DNA of 32,026 bases, from the NCBI GenBank assembly GCA_015679605.1, contig JAAAVE010000009.1, positions 27,090 to 59,115 on the forward strand, given 5' to 3'. This DNA is from Podila epigama. Taxonomy: Eukaryota; Mortierellomycota; Mortierellomycetes; Mortierellales; Mortierellaceae. The notes under the pieces were generated by a model. That model was not told where the DNA came from. It made no database searches and saw only the letters and a list, made by a program, of their open reading frames with translations. Numbering within the stretch: the first letter of the stretch is position 1; each line of letters begins with the position of its first letter. Shown piece by piece: positions 1 through 10,617 of this stretch. The translations under genes and the position numbers were made by a program.

Positions 1-1775
1 GGCCACAATAATGTCGACGGGCTTTTGATCCGCTTCAATCTTGTTATTGGCCTTGGGAATCGCAGATACACCATGACACCATCTGTTCTGTATACTGACA
101 CGTTCTTTGGCAGTCAGACCCGAGTGAAAAGCTGCAGCATTGAATCCATCCGCACGAAGCTTTGATGCAATTTCTTCGCATTTTGCCCTTTGACCACAAT
201 ACACAACGCCAGATACTGAATCGTTGCCAAGAGCACTTGCGACAGTATCATAATTTGAGTCTTTGGACATTGCTTCAGCCCTTAATCTTTTTTGGCGAGC
301 CTTTTTCGAAGACTGTAGAAAAGCCAAAAAATTCTCATAACGGTCCTCGTCAGTGGCATCAAACCTCACCTATTATCGAAAGTATATAAAAAATAAAGCC
401 GTCAACATGTTCATGAATAGATAGCTGAGTACCAGGACGAGTACTTGTGAAGTGAGACACAGGAACTAATATCCTCAAGAACAGTGTTAGCATTACCTCG
501 TAGTGCAAGTTATCCCTGTTAAAAGATGAGATATACTCTCGCAGTTGTGACGTGTTTGTCAAACCGAGGCTGTTTGTGATATCCTGCCGCACCCTACTCA
601 TTAGCATAGCAAAAATGTCAAATTGACAATTTAACAACTATCATTGTGTAGTTTGTCCATCAGCTCAAGTCGATACAAATGACTAAAACACAGTATAGTG
701 TGTCCAGGCGAGGTATTGTATGTCATGTACGCACCTGGTAGTTGCAGTGGCGGTTAGAGCCACAATCGGGAGTTTGGGAAAGGTTCTCTTGAAGTATCCG
801 AGCTTTGTGTAGTCCTTCCGAAAGTCGTGGCCCCATGCGCTGATGCAGTGAGCCTTCGAAACAATGTTAGGAAACGATGGGACGTTGGAATGAGCATGTG
901 ACTGAACCTTACCTACCCTCAACTCATTCTGATCAAAGAACACAACCAAACTAACCTCGTCTATGACAATTCGTGCTAGCATCTTTCGCTTTTCCAGACT
1001 GGCAACCCTCGCCCTAAAGTCTGAAGTGGCTAGTAACTCGGGCGTCACTAAAATGAGAAAGGATAGTGAGTGTTGTCAATACCATGTCAATGTCATGTCA
1101 GTAGTTGCTTTGAAGTGCCACAACCAAGTGCATACCGTATAGAAGCTTTAATAAAGGCTTCTCTGCCTTTAGGTCTGCCAATATCCGATCGCGCTCCTTT
1201 TTGCCGATCGATGAATTCAAAGTTCCTGCTCTGATACCCCGACGGCCGAGCGCTGCCACCTGGTCATGGATCAGGGCTAGTAGTGGAGAGACCACAATAG
1301 TCACCCCTTGGCTCAGAACCGCCGGCAGCTGGTAGCACAAGGACTTTCCGCCCCCTGTGGGCATAATCACGAGAACATCATGATCTAAATGAAAATGCAC
1401 TCAGTACCGTTACTCTAGGACTTGGTATGAATGATATTATTGCTTGAGTTTCCATCAAAAGTTACCTTCTAAAATATCTGCAATAATAGCCTCTTGGTCG
1501 CCACGAAAAGCATGAAGGCCAAATTCTACAAGAGGTGGAGAAACAGCATGGATCAGGTATCCTCTCCCACAAGTCTGTTCACCTCATTCCTGAGAATTGA
1601 GATACAAAAACTCACCTGAACGGAGGGCCTTCAAGCGGGCTTCAGGACCCTTGGCGCGTCCCTGCTGCTCAAGTTGAAAAGCCTGCGTATTACCAGAGTG
1701 ATTAGCGAATGAGAGTTGCAGCTGTACTGTGCGCGATGTTGCAGTCTTTGCGGTCTTCATGTGAATGGAGGACAT
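1..1775 (-). CDS. RECQL5: RecQ-family ATP-dependent DNA helicase, RECQL5-like (3' part missing, off left edge)
   Basis: A 3'-5' DNA helicase of genome maintenance. Predicted exons on the minus strand: 1775-1616, 1525-1466, 1384-1136, 1047-956, 853-735, 593-497 and 369-1 (continuing off the edge), all joining in frame to give about 382 residues. Visible motifs: Walker A MPTGGGKS (Lys about 87), [13 protein letters not shown], the DEAH box in [14 protein letters not shown] (about 186), the motif III stretch ALTATATTR, and [16 protein letters not shown] with AAFHSGL (motif IV region). The spacing around [19 protein letters not shown] resembles RECQL5 more than BLM or WRN, and the N-terminus is short, as in RECQL5. 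There is a charged insertion of about 15 residues before DIIVA. The start is the first in-frame ATG. The frame stays open upstream through an A26 run (Lys codons) to a non-ATG codon, so a longer N-terminus cannot be excluded. RecQ identity is sure; the RECQL5 assignment is likely. Confidence 0.88.
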
Positions 1776-1972
1776 GGACAACAAATGCACAGAGGCTTTT
1801 TTTTTTTTTTTTTTTTTTTTTTGCCGCCAAGTTCCCAAGTTCTCCGGATCGCAAAGCCACCACTTGCAACGGACACTTTTTTAGACCTTCATTTGTCGGC
1901 TGAAATTGCTTCCTTTGAACCTTCATCACCATTCGCGACCCCTTCTCTCTGAACGTCAGCGAGACCTCCACC
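1776..1972. promoter_or_regulatory. Divergent promoter between RecQ (-) and HAD phosphatase (+)
   Basis: The 197 bases between two head-to-head start codons must hold both promoters and both 5' leaders. The clearest element is a homopolymeric T run at 1797-1822, 21 bases upstream of the RecQ start codon. I see no convincing TATA box. Poly(dA:dT) tracts are known to exclude nucleosomes in fungal promoters, so a shared nucleosome-depleted region is a reasonable inference. Confidence 0.55.
1797..1822. repeat. Poly(T) homopolymer, 26 nt
   Basis: An uninterrupted run of 26 T on the plus strand (A26 in the RecQ transcript direction). It is read as poly-Lys in two minus-strand frames, which creates false small ORFs here. 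The exact length is vulnerable to sequencing error. Confidence 0.9.
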
Positions 1973-3697
1973 ATGACTGCACAACAAAATAATCATTACA
2001 TCACCCATTGCATCTTTGATATGGATGGCCTTCTCATTAATACTGAGAGTCTCTATACCCAAATCACTTGTAAGTGAGCGACTAGCATCTGACCATTCTG
2101 ATTCTGACATTCGAGTAAACTCAATGGCGGAACTATATTCGTTCAACCCAACTTTGGCTGTGCGAAATGGACTAAAGCGCACAATCTCATAGCGCTGCAG
2201 CTCTGTCTATAGCAAAGTCGACATATACACCGGTAGCATGCGTCCCCAACGTACCAAAAGACCAACCATGACACGTACCTGGTATTCAGGGGGCTTTCTT
2301 CAGTTCAACCCTGCTTCCTTGTTTTCTTCCCAGCCTCAGAGTGGCAAGGTGGGCAATCTGCGAGGACTTGTTTTTTCATGGATCACCTTGCTTTTCGTTT
2401 GACAGTCTCTTTTGACCAGGAACATTCGATTTCGGAGCCTTAGGAAAATGCACTAATGGGTGTTGCTTGCCCGCAGCTTGCTGACTTTTCTCCATCGAAC
2501 TTGTCCAAACTGGGCGCTGCATAAGGTTCATCGGCGTCATCGGATGGTCTTTTTGAGAGTTTAATCATCTTTCGTCTTCTTCCCAAGACAAATATACCTC
2601 GAGTATGTTTTGTTTTCCACGCTCAGTTCTGTTAGCTGCAACTCACTAACAGCTATATTTTTCATCTTCAATAGCCGAGATCTTAGGTCGGTATGGCAAG
2701 AGCTATGGCTACGAGCTCAAGGCCAAGCTCATGGGTCTTCCTGAATCTGAGGTGAGCTTTGGAGATGCGGGGTATCCGATCAATACCAAGATGAGATGTC
2801 GCATGTACCTGGATGGAATATAATGTGGACATGACTGTTTTCAAACCACCGACCAGGTGTCGCTTGCTCCATTCTTACCATACTTATCATGCCCTTTTTT
2901 TTTGTGTGTGTGTGTGTGTGTGTGTAGTCCGCAAAGATTCTCGTCAGAGAATCCGGAGCAGATTTGACTCCTGAAGAATACCTGCATGAGCGCCACCTGT
3001 TACAGCTCGAGCGTTTTCCTCATTGTGTGCCCTTGCCTGGTGTTCTGGTAACTATTTCTATTCTGATGTTCCTTTTTGTTATTTTGTGCGAGGACTGCAT
3101 TAAAATAGTACGAAAGTATGCATACTCATCATCTTTCAACGCCCTTTTTAATACTTGTCATCCGATGGCTTTCACAGCGTTTAATCAAGCACTTGAAGGC
3201 AAATAATATCCCTATTGCCGTAAGTATTGCAATGTCAATAGCACCTCTTTCATCTTTGTCATACGGATGTTCTTATGTGCTTGAACACTGATACATTCTC
3301 TGGGACATTTTCATAGGTCGCAACATCCTCCTACCGTGAAAAGTTCCTTCTCAAGTCGACTAATAACCAGGAACTGTTTTCGTTGTTTGATGTGATCGTT
3401 TGCGGTGATGATCCTGCCATCAAGCACGGAAAGCCCAGCCCTGATATTTTCTTTGTGGCGCGAGACCGCCTCGCGGAGCACTTTGGGCATGGACCGATTC
3501 AAAATGAGAACTGCCTTGTGTTTGAGGACTCACCCATTGGTGTCCAAGCTGGCGTCAATGCCAATATGAAGGTTCTCTGGGTTCCAGATGATAGCATTGG
3601 CCGCCTCTACCCCCATTTGGAAGGACCTACCCTTCGTATCGATTCCTTGGAAAAGTTTGACCCTGAGTTCTTTGGCCTGCCACCCTTTGAAAAATAA
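1973..3697 (+). CDS. HAD-superfamily phosphatase, pseudouridine-5'-phosphatase (HDHD1/PUDP)-like
   Basis: A small cytosolic phosphatase. Exons 1973-2069, 2675-2751, 2928-3047, 3178-3219 and 3317-3697 join in frame to 238 residues, the usual size for this family. Motif I is FDMDGLLINTES, with nucleophile Asp16 and acid/base Asp18. The cap follows with LMGLPESE and CVPLPGVLRLIKHLKA. Motif II is VATSSYREKF, motif III the Lys in KHGKPSPDIF, and motif IV EDSPIGVQAG. The order and the KPxPD/EDSxxG forms match HDHD1/GPP-type enzymes. The substrate (pseudouridine-5'-P, glycerol-P or another sugar phosphate) cannot be told from sequence. The start ATG has a good CCACCATGA context. The first intron is 605 nt, much longer than the others. 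The gene lies 107 bases upstream of the RFWD3-like gene on the same strand. Confidence 0.9.
2904..2925 (+). repeat. (GT)11 microsatellite at an intron 3' end
   Basis: Eleven GT units run straight into the AG acceptor of intron 2 of the HAD gene, taking the place of part of the usual pyrimidine tract. Length variation here could affect splicing of the following exon; this is inference. Confidence 0.85.
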
Positions 3698-3698
3698 A
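3693..3698 (+). terminator. AATAAA poly(A) signal overlapping the HAD stop codon
   Basis: The hexamer AATAAA spans the TAA stop (3695-3697). If used, it gives a very short 3' UTR, which suits the 107-base gap to the next start codon. Cleavage has not been shown. Confidence 0.45.
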
Positions 3699-3804
3699 AT
3701 AGATTATTTTTTTGGTATCATATTTTGTTAAGGGTTCCTTGTCGCTCTCCCAAGGGTTGAGAAAAAATTTGTATGAACAATGGCTGCAACAGACCACCGT
3801 CACC

Positions 3805-6699
3805 ATGAATGACGAGTTTGACATTGACGCCTACCATGACAGGGTTTGGGTATTACAAGAGAGGGATAGTCACTGGTCATCGATCATGCCCGCCGTTGAG
3901 GAATACCATGTTGTAGGTGAAGAGAATGATGACGATGACCTCGTAGAGAATGATGCCGAGACCATTACCGAGCCTCGAACTTCAGTCGCCAGTCAATCTT
4001 TGCAACATTCACAACGGTCTCCTCCTCGACAGTTGACACCAAGCGTGTCACCAACGGCCGTAACTCATGATGGGATTGATCAGGACGAACAGGATTCTGA
4101 CTTTCAGACGCAAACCGCTGTCGTAGTTCGTGCAAGGGCTGGTACCGGAATCGCATCGGTACCTGAACCAAGGCCAAAAAACGTGATAACAGAGGTAGAG
4201 TGAACAGGCAGCCTCCAAAAACCGATTATGAAAACTAGGAAAATTAGGCAAACAATTCACTATATATGTGCTTTAGGAATCGACTTGCTCTATTTGCTTC
4301 GAGCCATGGACCAACAGCGGTGGTCATCGATTGGTGTCTATCAAATGTGGTCACCTCTTTGGCGAAAGGTAGTTGGGTCTCCTTTCTTTCCACATTTAAA
4401 AGGTTGCTACATAGTCAGTGATTAACAAGATATCTTGCCATATTCTTGTCATGGTACAACTAGTTGCATTTCAAAATGGATTGCAAACCAGAGTGCACAG
4501 CGTGGTTCACCAAAGTGTCCAGAATGCAAGTATGTTTTCCCCCAATCTGCCCTTGTAATGCAAAGATTTCCACTCAATGTTTCGACTCTAATATTTCATT
4601 TGACTGTAGCCGACCCGCGAAGCGCAATGACATTCGTCGATTGTGGAGCAAGTCAGTGGTGACAGTGGATACAGCAAAAATGGACGAAACTGCTGCGAAG
4701 TTGAAGAAAGAACAGGAAGCTCGGGCGCGAGCCGAAAGAGACTTGGCCAACTCCAAGCTAGCCTACGAGATGCTTAAAATTCAAATGGCGAACCTTCAAA
4801 AAAAGCACGACCGGCAGAGGTCGATCAAGCTCAAGTATGTTGGGAGTTCGCGTGTTGTTTATCTGGTGGTTAGGGTAACAAGGCTTATACTCATGTCTAT
4901 GTTTCAACATTTACATATATTGCAACGTTTTCAATTGTCTTCAGGTACAAGTCGCAAGTAAAGAGAATCAAGATGTCGACTCCTCAAGAAGACATAAACA
5001 AGAAATTCTCTTATGTTGCCTTTAAGACGATGGCCATCCCTGACGCAGTAGGTGTTGTCACAGCTTCTCGAAAGCCACCATGTCGATGCATACTTTAATT
5101 CAACTACAAAAGTCCTAATGCTACAATTTTTCTTCATTATGAATGCTTGAACGATTGTGTTCTTAGATTAAGCCCATAGTTACATCCCAATATCTTTCAT
5201 ACCGAGCAAATGAAGAGATGCTTGTCTGTAGTCGTCATGAGCGGAACTCGTTCGGGATCGCCAAGGTGTCAATGCGCGACTTTTCCAACAACCTGCATAA
5301 CTTTATACCCATCCACTCCAAGCCTATCCGGGATGTTCAGTGTTACACCTCTAATACATTTTCCAATGCGGCCCTGGTCCTGACAGCAAGCATGGACAAT
5401 TTTCTCAAAATCACCTCTGCTAATTCACAGCAAGTGGTCCTCAGGTAAATGCGCTATTATCAATGTTCACATATAGATAATAGGATAGGCTCTATTTTTT
5501 TTTTTTGCTTGGTTCTGATGCTTTGCGTTTCGTTATATAGTTATGACGTAAAGGCACCGGTCTGGTCATGCTGTTGGTCAAAGACAAATCCGTTCACGGT
5601 TTATTGCGCGAGCAAAGGAAGACAGTCGTCGATCAACACATTTGATATTCGGAATACGAGCGCGCCAGTTGATTGTTACAGCGACCCAAAACTTTTGGGT
5701 CTATCGCCCATCCACTCCATGGTCCATATCGGTTCCTGTCATAGTAAGACACGCGAAGGAATTCTCTGTGGCAATTTACAGAGTGCCTTTGTGTACAACA
5801 TTGAGGTCGGCTCAAAGTCGATGGGCTCCAGTCAGCCATCTGCAACAGTTTGCCAAGAGTCCCGCTCTTCCATACACTCCATGGCAGAGCGGGCTGGTTC
5901 TGTGCAAGTTCCAGGTGCTAGTTGTTACTCTGTCTCTTTTGATGATACCTTGATGCAGTGGATGGCATCATATAAATCTTTGGGGAAAGGCTTCACGGAG
6001 CACCGCAGAGGAACATTCGATCTGCTCGCGCTTGATGGTGACCTGTTTCTCAATGACAAAGATAGTGTCACCGGAGGACCTCCTGTTCCGTCCTTGTCGA
6101 GGACCAGTATCTTTTCTCGCACCAATGGTGCAGTTCATATGGCAGTGGGGTCAGAAGGCTTGGTAAGTCGAGTATGTATTTTTTCATTATTGGCAGGTGG
6201 ACCGAGGAGAAGGAGGAGGTTGAAAGTCTGATTGTTAAATTGTTTTTAACCGGGACGAACTCGGATCTCCATCAAATGATTCTTATGATTTCATATATAC
6301 AAACAGGTTAATGTTTGGTGTGAAGAGCCAGAGACCAGTAAAGTCAATGCTTCAATGACAACGTCCTCATGCGTAGCAAGCTCGCAGGATGATGGCCCCC
6401 GCTCAAGCCTCGAGATGGTCACCCTTCGGCCTCATGGTAGTTCTACGATCCCATTACGGGATCCAGTTATGGATGTCAAGCCAGTCGTTGTGGGTGCGCA
6501 GGAGTATCTTGTAGCGTTGGCAGATCGATCTCTGCAACTGTATCGATGGACGGCGGAGACACTGCTTTACGATAGTGAATTATCGGATGATGAAGACATT
6601 GTTAAGGATGAGGAAAAAGGGAGAGAAAAAGAAGACAAGGAAGGAGGAGGAAAGGATGATGAACGAGCTCAAGACGTGGAGTTGGCTACTCACAGCTGA
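3805..6699 (+). CDS. RFWD3: RFWD3-like E3 ubiquitin ligase (RING, coiled coil, WD40)
   Basis: Probable nuclear E3 ligase; animal RFWD3 (FANCW) ubiquitinates RPA and RAD51 at damaged forks. Exons 3805-4194, 4277-4368, 4464-4529, 4610-4834, 4945-5047, 5167-5444, 5541-6162 and 6307-6699 join in frame to 722 residues. The N-terminal 130 residues are acidic and Ser/Gln-rich. The RING starts at Cys134 ([17 protein letters not shown], then CGHLFGESCISKW and [17 protein letters not shown]), matching the RFWD3 RING in spacing and sequence, including the AKRxDI that follows. A charged coiled coil lies at about 200-265. The rest is a diverged WD40-like region (e.g. [12 protein letters not shown]), and the last 40 or so residues are a highly charged Asp/Glu/Lys tail absent from animal RFWD3. 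The start uses CACCATGA; the frame is open upstream to 3712, so a longer form is possible. Confidence 0.88.
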
Positions 6700-7330
6700 A
6701 TACGAATGAGCTGAATTGGGGCAAGAATGTAGAGAATGCTGTATAGTATAAAACAACATTAACATCATCAGCAAAGATAATGAATGATAAGGCTGAATAG
6801 ACAAACGCCCCACTCTTTTTCAATGTCAGTGGATGAGTGATACAATTGAACATGGTGAGTGGTGAGTGGTTGTTGTGGTGTTGTTGTGGTGGTGAGGTGT
6901 TTTATTTCGGGAATAAGCGCAATGTGGAGAAGGACAAGGACGATGATGATGCGAGTGACGCTCGGGCTACAATTGTGTCGTGAACGAACGTCGCACACGC
7001 CAACCAACAAACCAAAAGCGTCTCTAAACCTTGTCCGCCCGAACAACAAACAAAAAAAAAAAACAAAAAAAAAGATAAAAGACGGACATTGAAAAAAATG
7101 GATATGCCATCTTATCTCTTCTGCCGTCTGTTGTTGACATCCATGATGGACGGATGGGGTGGAAAACTATGGAATGACGAGGTGTGGGCACAGGCGAATC
7201 AACATTGACACTTTTGTCACCACCGCAGGGTGTCATGTCAGTTCAATGAGGCAGAAAAAAAAAACAGTAAGCAACACCAGTAAGCAAACTAATATCCAGA
7301 AATACATGGCCCAGTTCACATTGCACACTT

Positions 7331-7353
7331 ACACACACACACACACACACACA
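7331..7353. repeat. (AC)n microsatellite, 23 nt
   Basis: A perfect AC dinucleotide run in the RFWD3-UGP1 spacer, followed 25 bases later by an ATT trinucleotide run. Confidence 0.9.
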
Positions 7354-8298
7354 AGATGATGGTTCTGGATGTTGACCATTATTATTATTATTTTTTAAAA
7401 TTGTGTTTCGTTGGGTAAAAGGTAAAAGAAAAAGGACGGGCAAAAGACAAAGACCCGAAATAATGCATCCTTGCGTGGGAACAAACAAAGACTGAGAATG
7501 AACAAATGCCCAGCGAATGAGGCAATCTGGTCGAGAACGCATGAATCGGTGATAGGATGGGCCTCCATGTCTGATGCAGCAACAGTCATCATTATTTGTT
7601 GTTGGATGTTGTTTGAATGCGGTGGCTCTATATCCGGAAACAACCTGTTGGCCCATGCTCACGTCTTTCCTTCCAAGATGTTGTTTGCCATCAATTTTAA
7701 TTTTCACTTTTTTTTTTTCGTTTTCGCTTGCCTCAGAAAGCTTAAAATAATGATGTCGCTTATCAGACTTGCAGGTAAATAAACATCACTGAGAAAGATA
7801 GATAGAGTGAACAAACGGACAAATGGACAAATGGACAATGCCAGACAGACTGGCTGGTGCTCAGGCATTCCATTCATTCATGGTGCAAAACCAACACAAC
7901 CAACAGGAGGAAGAGTGCTCACTTGTTTCTTATTCCTTCTCCTGCTTCATACGGACGCCGCCTCCACCTTTTGCTCCTTGCTCCTTGATCGCCAGGATGA
8001 CGCAAGGAATGGAGTGAGACTCGACAGAAGCATTAAAATAAAATATAAAAAATAAAAAAAGAAAACTGGCAGAGAAGCACAAACCCACACCAATGCTCTT
8101 GAACATGTACCACTTTTTTTTTGGGGACAAGCAATCGTAGTCAACAATAGTCAACATAGGTTGAACAGGAAGTGATGATCGAATGAGCCTTTTTTACGAG
8201 AAGAGAAACTTTGGTGCCCAACTCAAAGGAACGGTTCAGAAAAATAAAGCCAAAATATGTAATCGCCCAAAAAAAAAAGGAGACATCATTGTGACAGC

Positions 8299-8306
8299 AT
8301 AAATAG
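8299..8306 (+). promoter_or_regulatory. TATA-like box of UGP1
   Basis: ATAAATAG lies 93 bases upstream of the UGP1 start codon, with a pyrimidine-rich stretch between them. Position and sequence fit a TATA element of a highly expressed gene. The transcription start is not known. Confidence 0.4.
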
Positions 8307-8391
8307 AGGTTCATTTTTTTGGCATCACATTTCTTTTCTTTTGTCCTCATTAACACATCACATTAACAAGCAATCCCATCCAACAACCACC

Positions 8392-10617
8392 ATGACCACA
8401 CTCAAGCCTGCAACCTCTTCCGAGCAACAGAACCACCACCCCCACACACTGTCCACCTTGGTAACGTTATCCTTGTTGACTTGGCGCTACGATATAGCTA
8501 TTTCTCACGATCGAGATCCAGGACAGAGAGACAGCAACGAATTCGCGTCTAACTAACTAGCTTCTTTTTCAATTTGTTCCACTCACTCCATCCACAGGAC
8601 TTCCAAGGTGCCAGCAGTGCTGCCGCCGCTAACGCAATGCGTACCGAACTGAACCGTCTCATCTCCCAAGTCAAGGACGAGGGCGAGCGCAAGGTAGATT
8701 ACATCGGAAATACCTCACGCATGCAAAGAAAAAAGGCTGAAAAATCGCGCCAGCACACAAAAAGTCAAATAACATATTAACGATCATCTACCTTTTTCCA
8801 CCATGATAGCTCTTCCAAAATGAAATGGGCAACTTCTTCTTGCTCTTTAACCGCTGGCTCGCGGATAGAAGCAAGGGAACAAAGATCAACTGGGACAAGG
8901 TCAATTCGCCTCCAGAAGACCAGATCGTTCCATACGACAGCATCCCCAAGGTGGAGTCTAGCCCTCATCTGAACAAGCTCGCTGTTCTCAAGCTGAATGG
9001 TGGTCTTGGTACAACCATGGGTTGCGTTGGCCCCAAGAGCGCCATCGAGGTCCGCGATGGCATGACCTTCTTGGACCTGAGTGTCCGTCAGATTGAGGTA
9101 AAGATGGCTTTTGTGAATATTATTTTTGGCGAGGGTTATTTTAGTATCCATCTGCTCTCGCACTTGGTTTTGGGCATGCTCACCAGCAGGTTTCCAAGTC
9201 AAATACCCTGTCGGGTTTGTTGCAAGTGCTGCTCTCTCCCTCCCTTTCCCTTTCTCTCTCTCTCTTTCTCATTTTATTGCGACAAGTTTGACTTTAGGCT
9301 GTGCCATGAGTTGGATTGAGAAGAGAGAGTGTGTGTGAGAGAGAAAGAAAAGTGATGACGCGATAAGGGAAAATTGTAGAATGCCACAACATGTTTCTGT
9401 TGATTGAGAGGCAACTCCGTTCCCTTTCCAACACTCACTTTTTTTCTTTTGATGATATGAGTTCATGTTTGACTATTTGCTAACTTTTTTTTCTTTTTCT
9501 TTTCTTGTTCTTATCATTCATTTGTATACAACCATTGCATGTTACTTGATAGTACCTGAACAAGGTCAAGAATGTCAATGTCCCCTTCATTCTGATGAAC
9601 TCGTTCAACACCGATGACGAGACCAAGCGTATTGTCCAAAAGTATGCCACCCACAACATCGAGATCCTTACATTTAACCAGTCCAGATACCCTCGCATCA
9701 ACAAGGACTCGCTCCTGCCCACCCCCCGCTACCCCAACGGTGATATTGCCGACTGGTATCCTCCCGGTCACGGAGACTTGTTCGATTCTCTCAACAACTC
9801 TGGACTACTGGACCAGCTCATTGCCGATGGTAAGGAGTACGTCTTTGTCTCCAACGTCGACAACTTGGGTGCCACCGTCGACGAGGGCATCTTGAACCAC
9901 ATGGTTGAGTCTGGGGCCGAGTTCTTGATGGAAGTCACTGACAAGACCAGGGCCGATATCAAGGGAGGTACGCTCATTGATTATGAGGGCTCAATTCGTC
10001 TTCTCGAGATTGCCCAGGTCCCCTCGGAGCACGTTGAGGACTTTAAGAGTATCAAGAAATTCAAGATCTTCAACACCAACAACTTGTGGGTGAACCTCAA
10101 GGCCATCAAGCGTGTTGTTGAGGATCGCGAATTGAGCCTGGAGGTCATTGTTAACAACAAGACCACGGACTCTGGCGAGAAGGTTATTCAGCTTGAGACT
10201 GCCGTCGGTGCCGGTATCAAGCACTTCCATAATGCTCACGGAGTCAACGTCCCACGCAGCCGCTTTTTGCCTGTCAAGTCGACTTCAGATCTCTTCCTGG
10301 TGACCTCTGATTTGTATTCGCTCAACCACGGTGAGCTGTCAATCAACCCGAAGCGCATGTTCAACACTGTTCCGTTGGTGAAGTTGGGTGACCACTTCAA
10401 GAAGGTCAATAACTTTTTGTCTCGTTTCAACAACCCTCCTCACATTCTGGAGCTTGACCACTTGACTGTCACGGGCGATGTTTCGTTTGGCTCAGATGTT
10501 GTGCTGAAGGGCACTGTCATTATTGTTGCCAATGCTGGCTCCCACATTGATATTCCTTCCGGTAGTATCTTGGAGAACAAGGTCGTTTCTGGCAACCTCC
10601 ACATCCTGGATCACTAA
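8392..10617 (+). CDS. UGP1: UTP-glucose-1-phosphate uridylyltransferase
   Basis: Makes UDP-glucose from UTP and glucose-1-phosphate in the cytosol, the donor for glycogen, trehalose and cell-wall glucan synthesis. Exons 8392-8460, 8598-8693, 8810-9097 and 9553-10617 join in frame to 505 residues; yeast Ugp1 is 499. Diagnostic stretches: the nucleotide-binding loop [16 protein letters not shown] (from about residue 117), [50 protein letters not shown] and the [11 protein letters not shown] region. The C-terminus has the expected left-handed beta-helix (hexapeptide-like) part. The start ATG lies in CACCATGACC. Codons are strongly C-ended, as in highly expressed fungal genes. Intron 3 is long (455 nt) and carries a pyrimidine/purine inverted repeat. 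AATAAA follows the stop by 110 bases. Confidence 0.97.
9232..9352 (+). repeat. Pyrimidine tract and complementary purine tract in UGP1 intron 3
   Basis: A 39-nt all-pyrimidine run (9232-9270, mostly CT) is followed by GA-rich tracts (9318-9329 and 9337-9352). CTTTCTCTCTC at 9250-9260 is perfectly complementary to GAGAGAGAAAG at 9337-9347, so the pre-mRNA could fold locally. A function is not shown. Confidence 0.7.

Larger units (their letters stand above)
6700..8391. other. Gene-free spacer of 1.7 kb, low complexity; holds the UGP1 promoter
   Basis: I see no credible gene on either strand. The open frames are short, overlap on both strands and are rich in Phe, Lys and Thr from homopolymer runs. 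Contents: A-rich tracts at 7048-7081, (AC)n at 7331-7353, an ATT run at about 7378-7392, several 8-10 nt A or T runs, and a TATA-like box at 8299 before UGP1. It must also contain the RFWD3 3' UTR. I recognised no tRNA or snoRNA boxes. Confidence 0.6.

Noticed and set aside
1702-1974. Small frames with poly-Lys or poly-Phe through the T26 run
   Set aside because: Products of the homopolymer. They contain no other credible sequence.
7243-8356. Many overlapping 60-150 codon frames on both strands before UGP1
   Set aside because: All are Phe/Lys/Thr/Ser-rich from homopolymers and microsatellites, with no splice structure or motif joining them.
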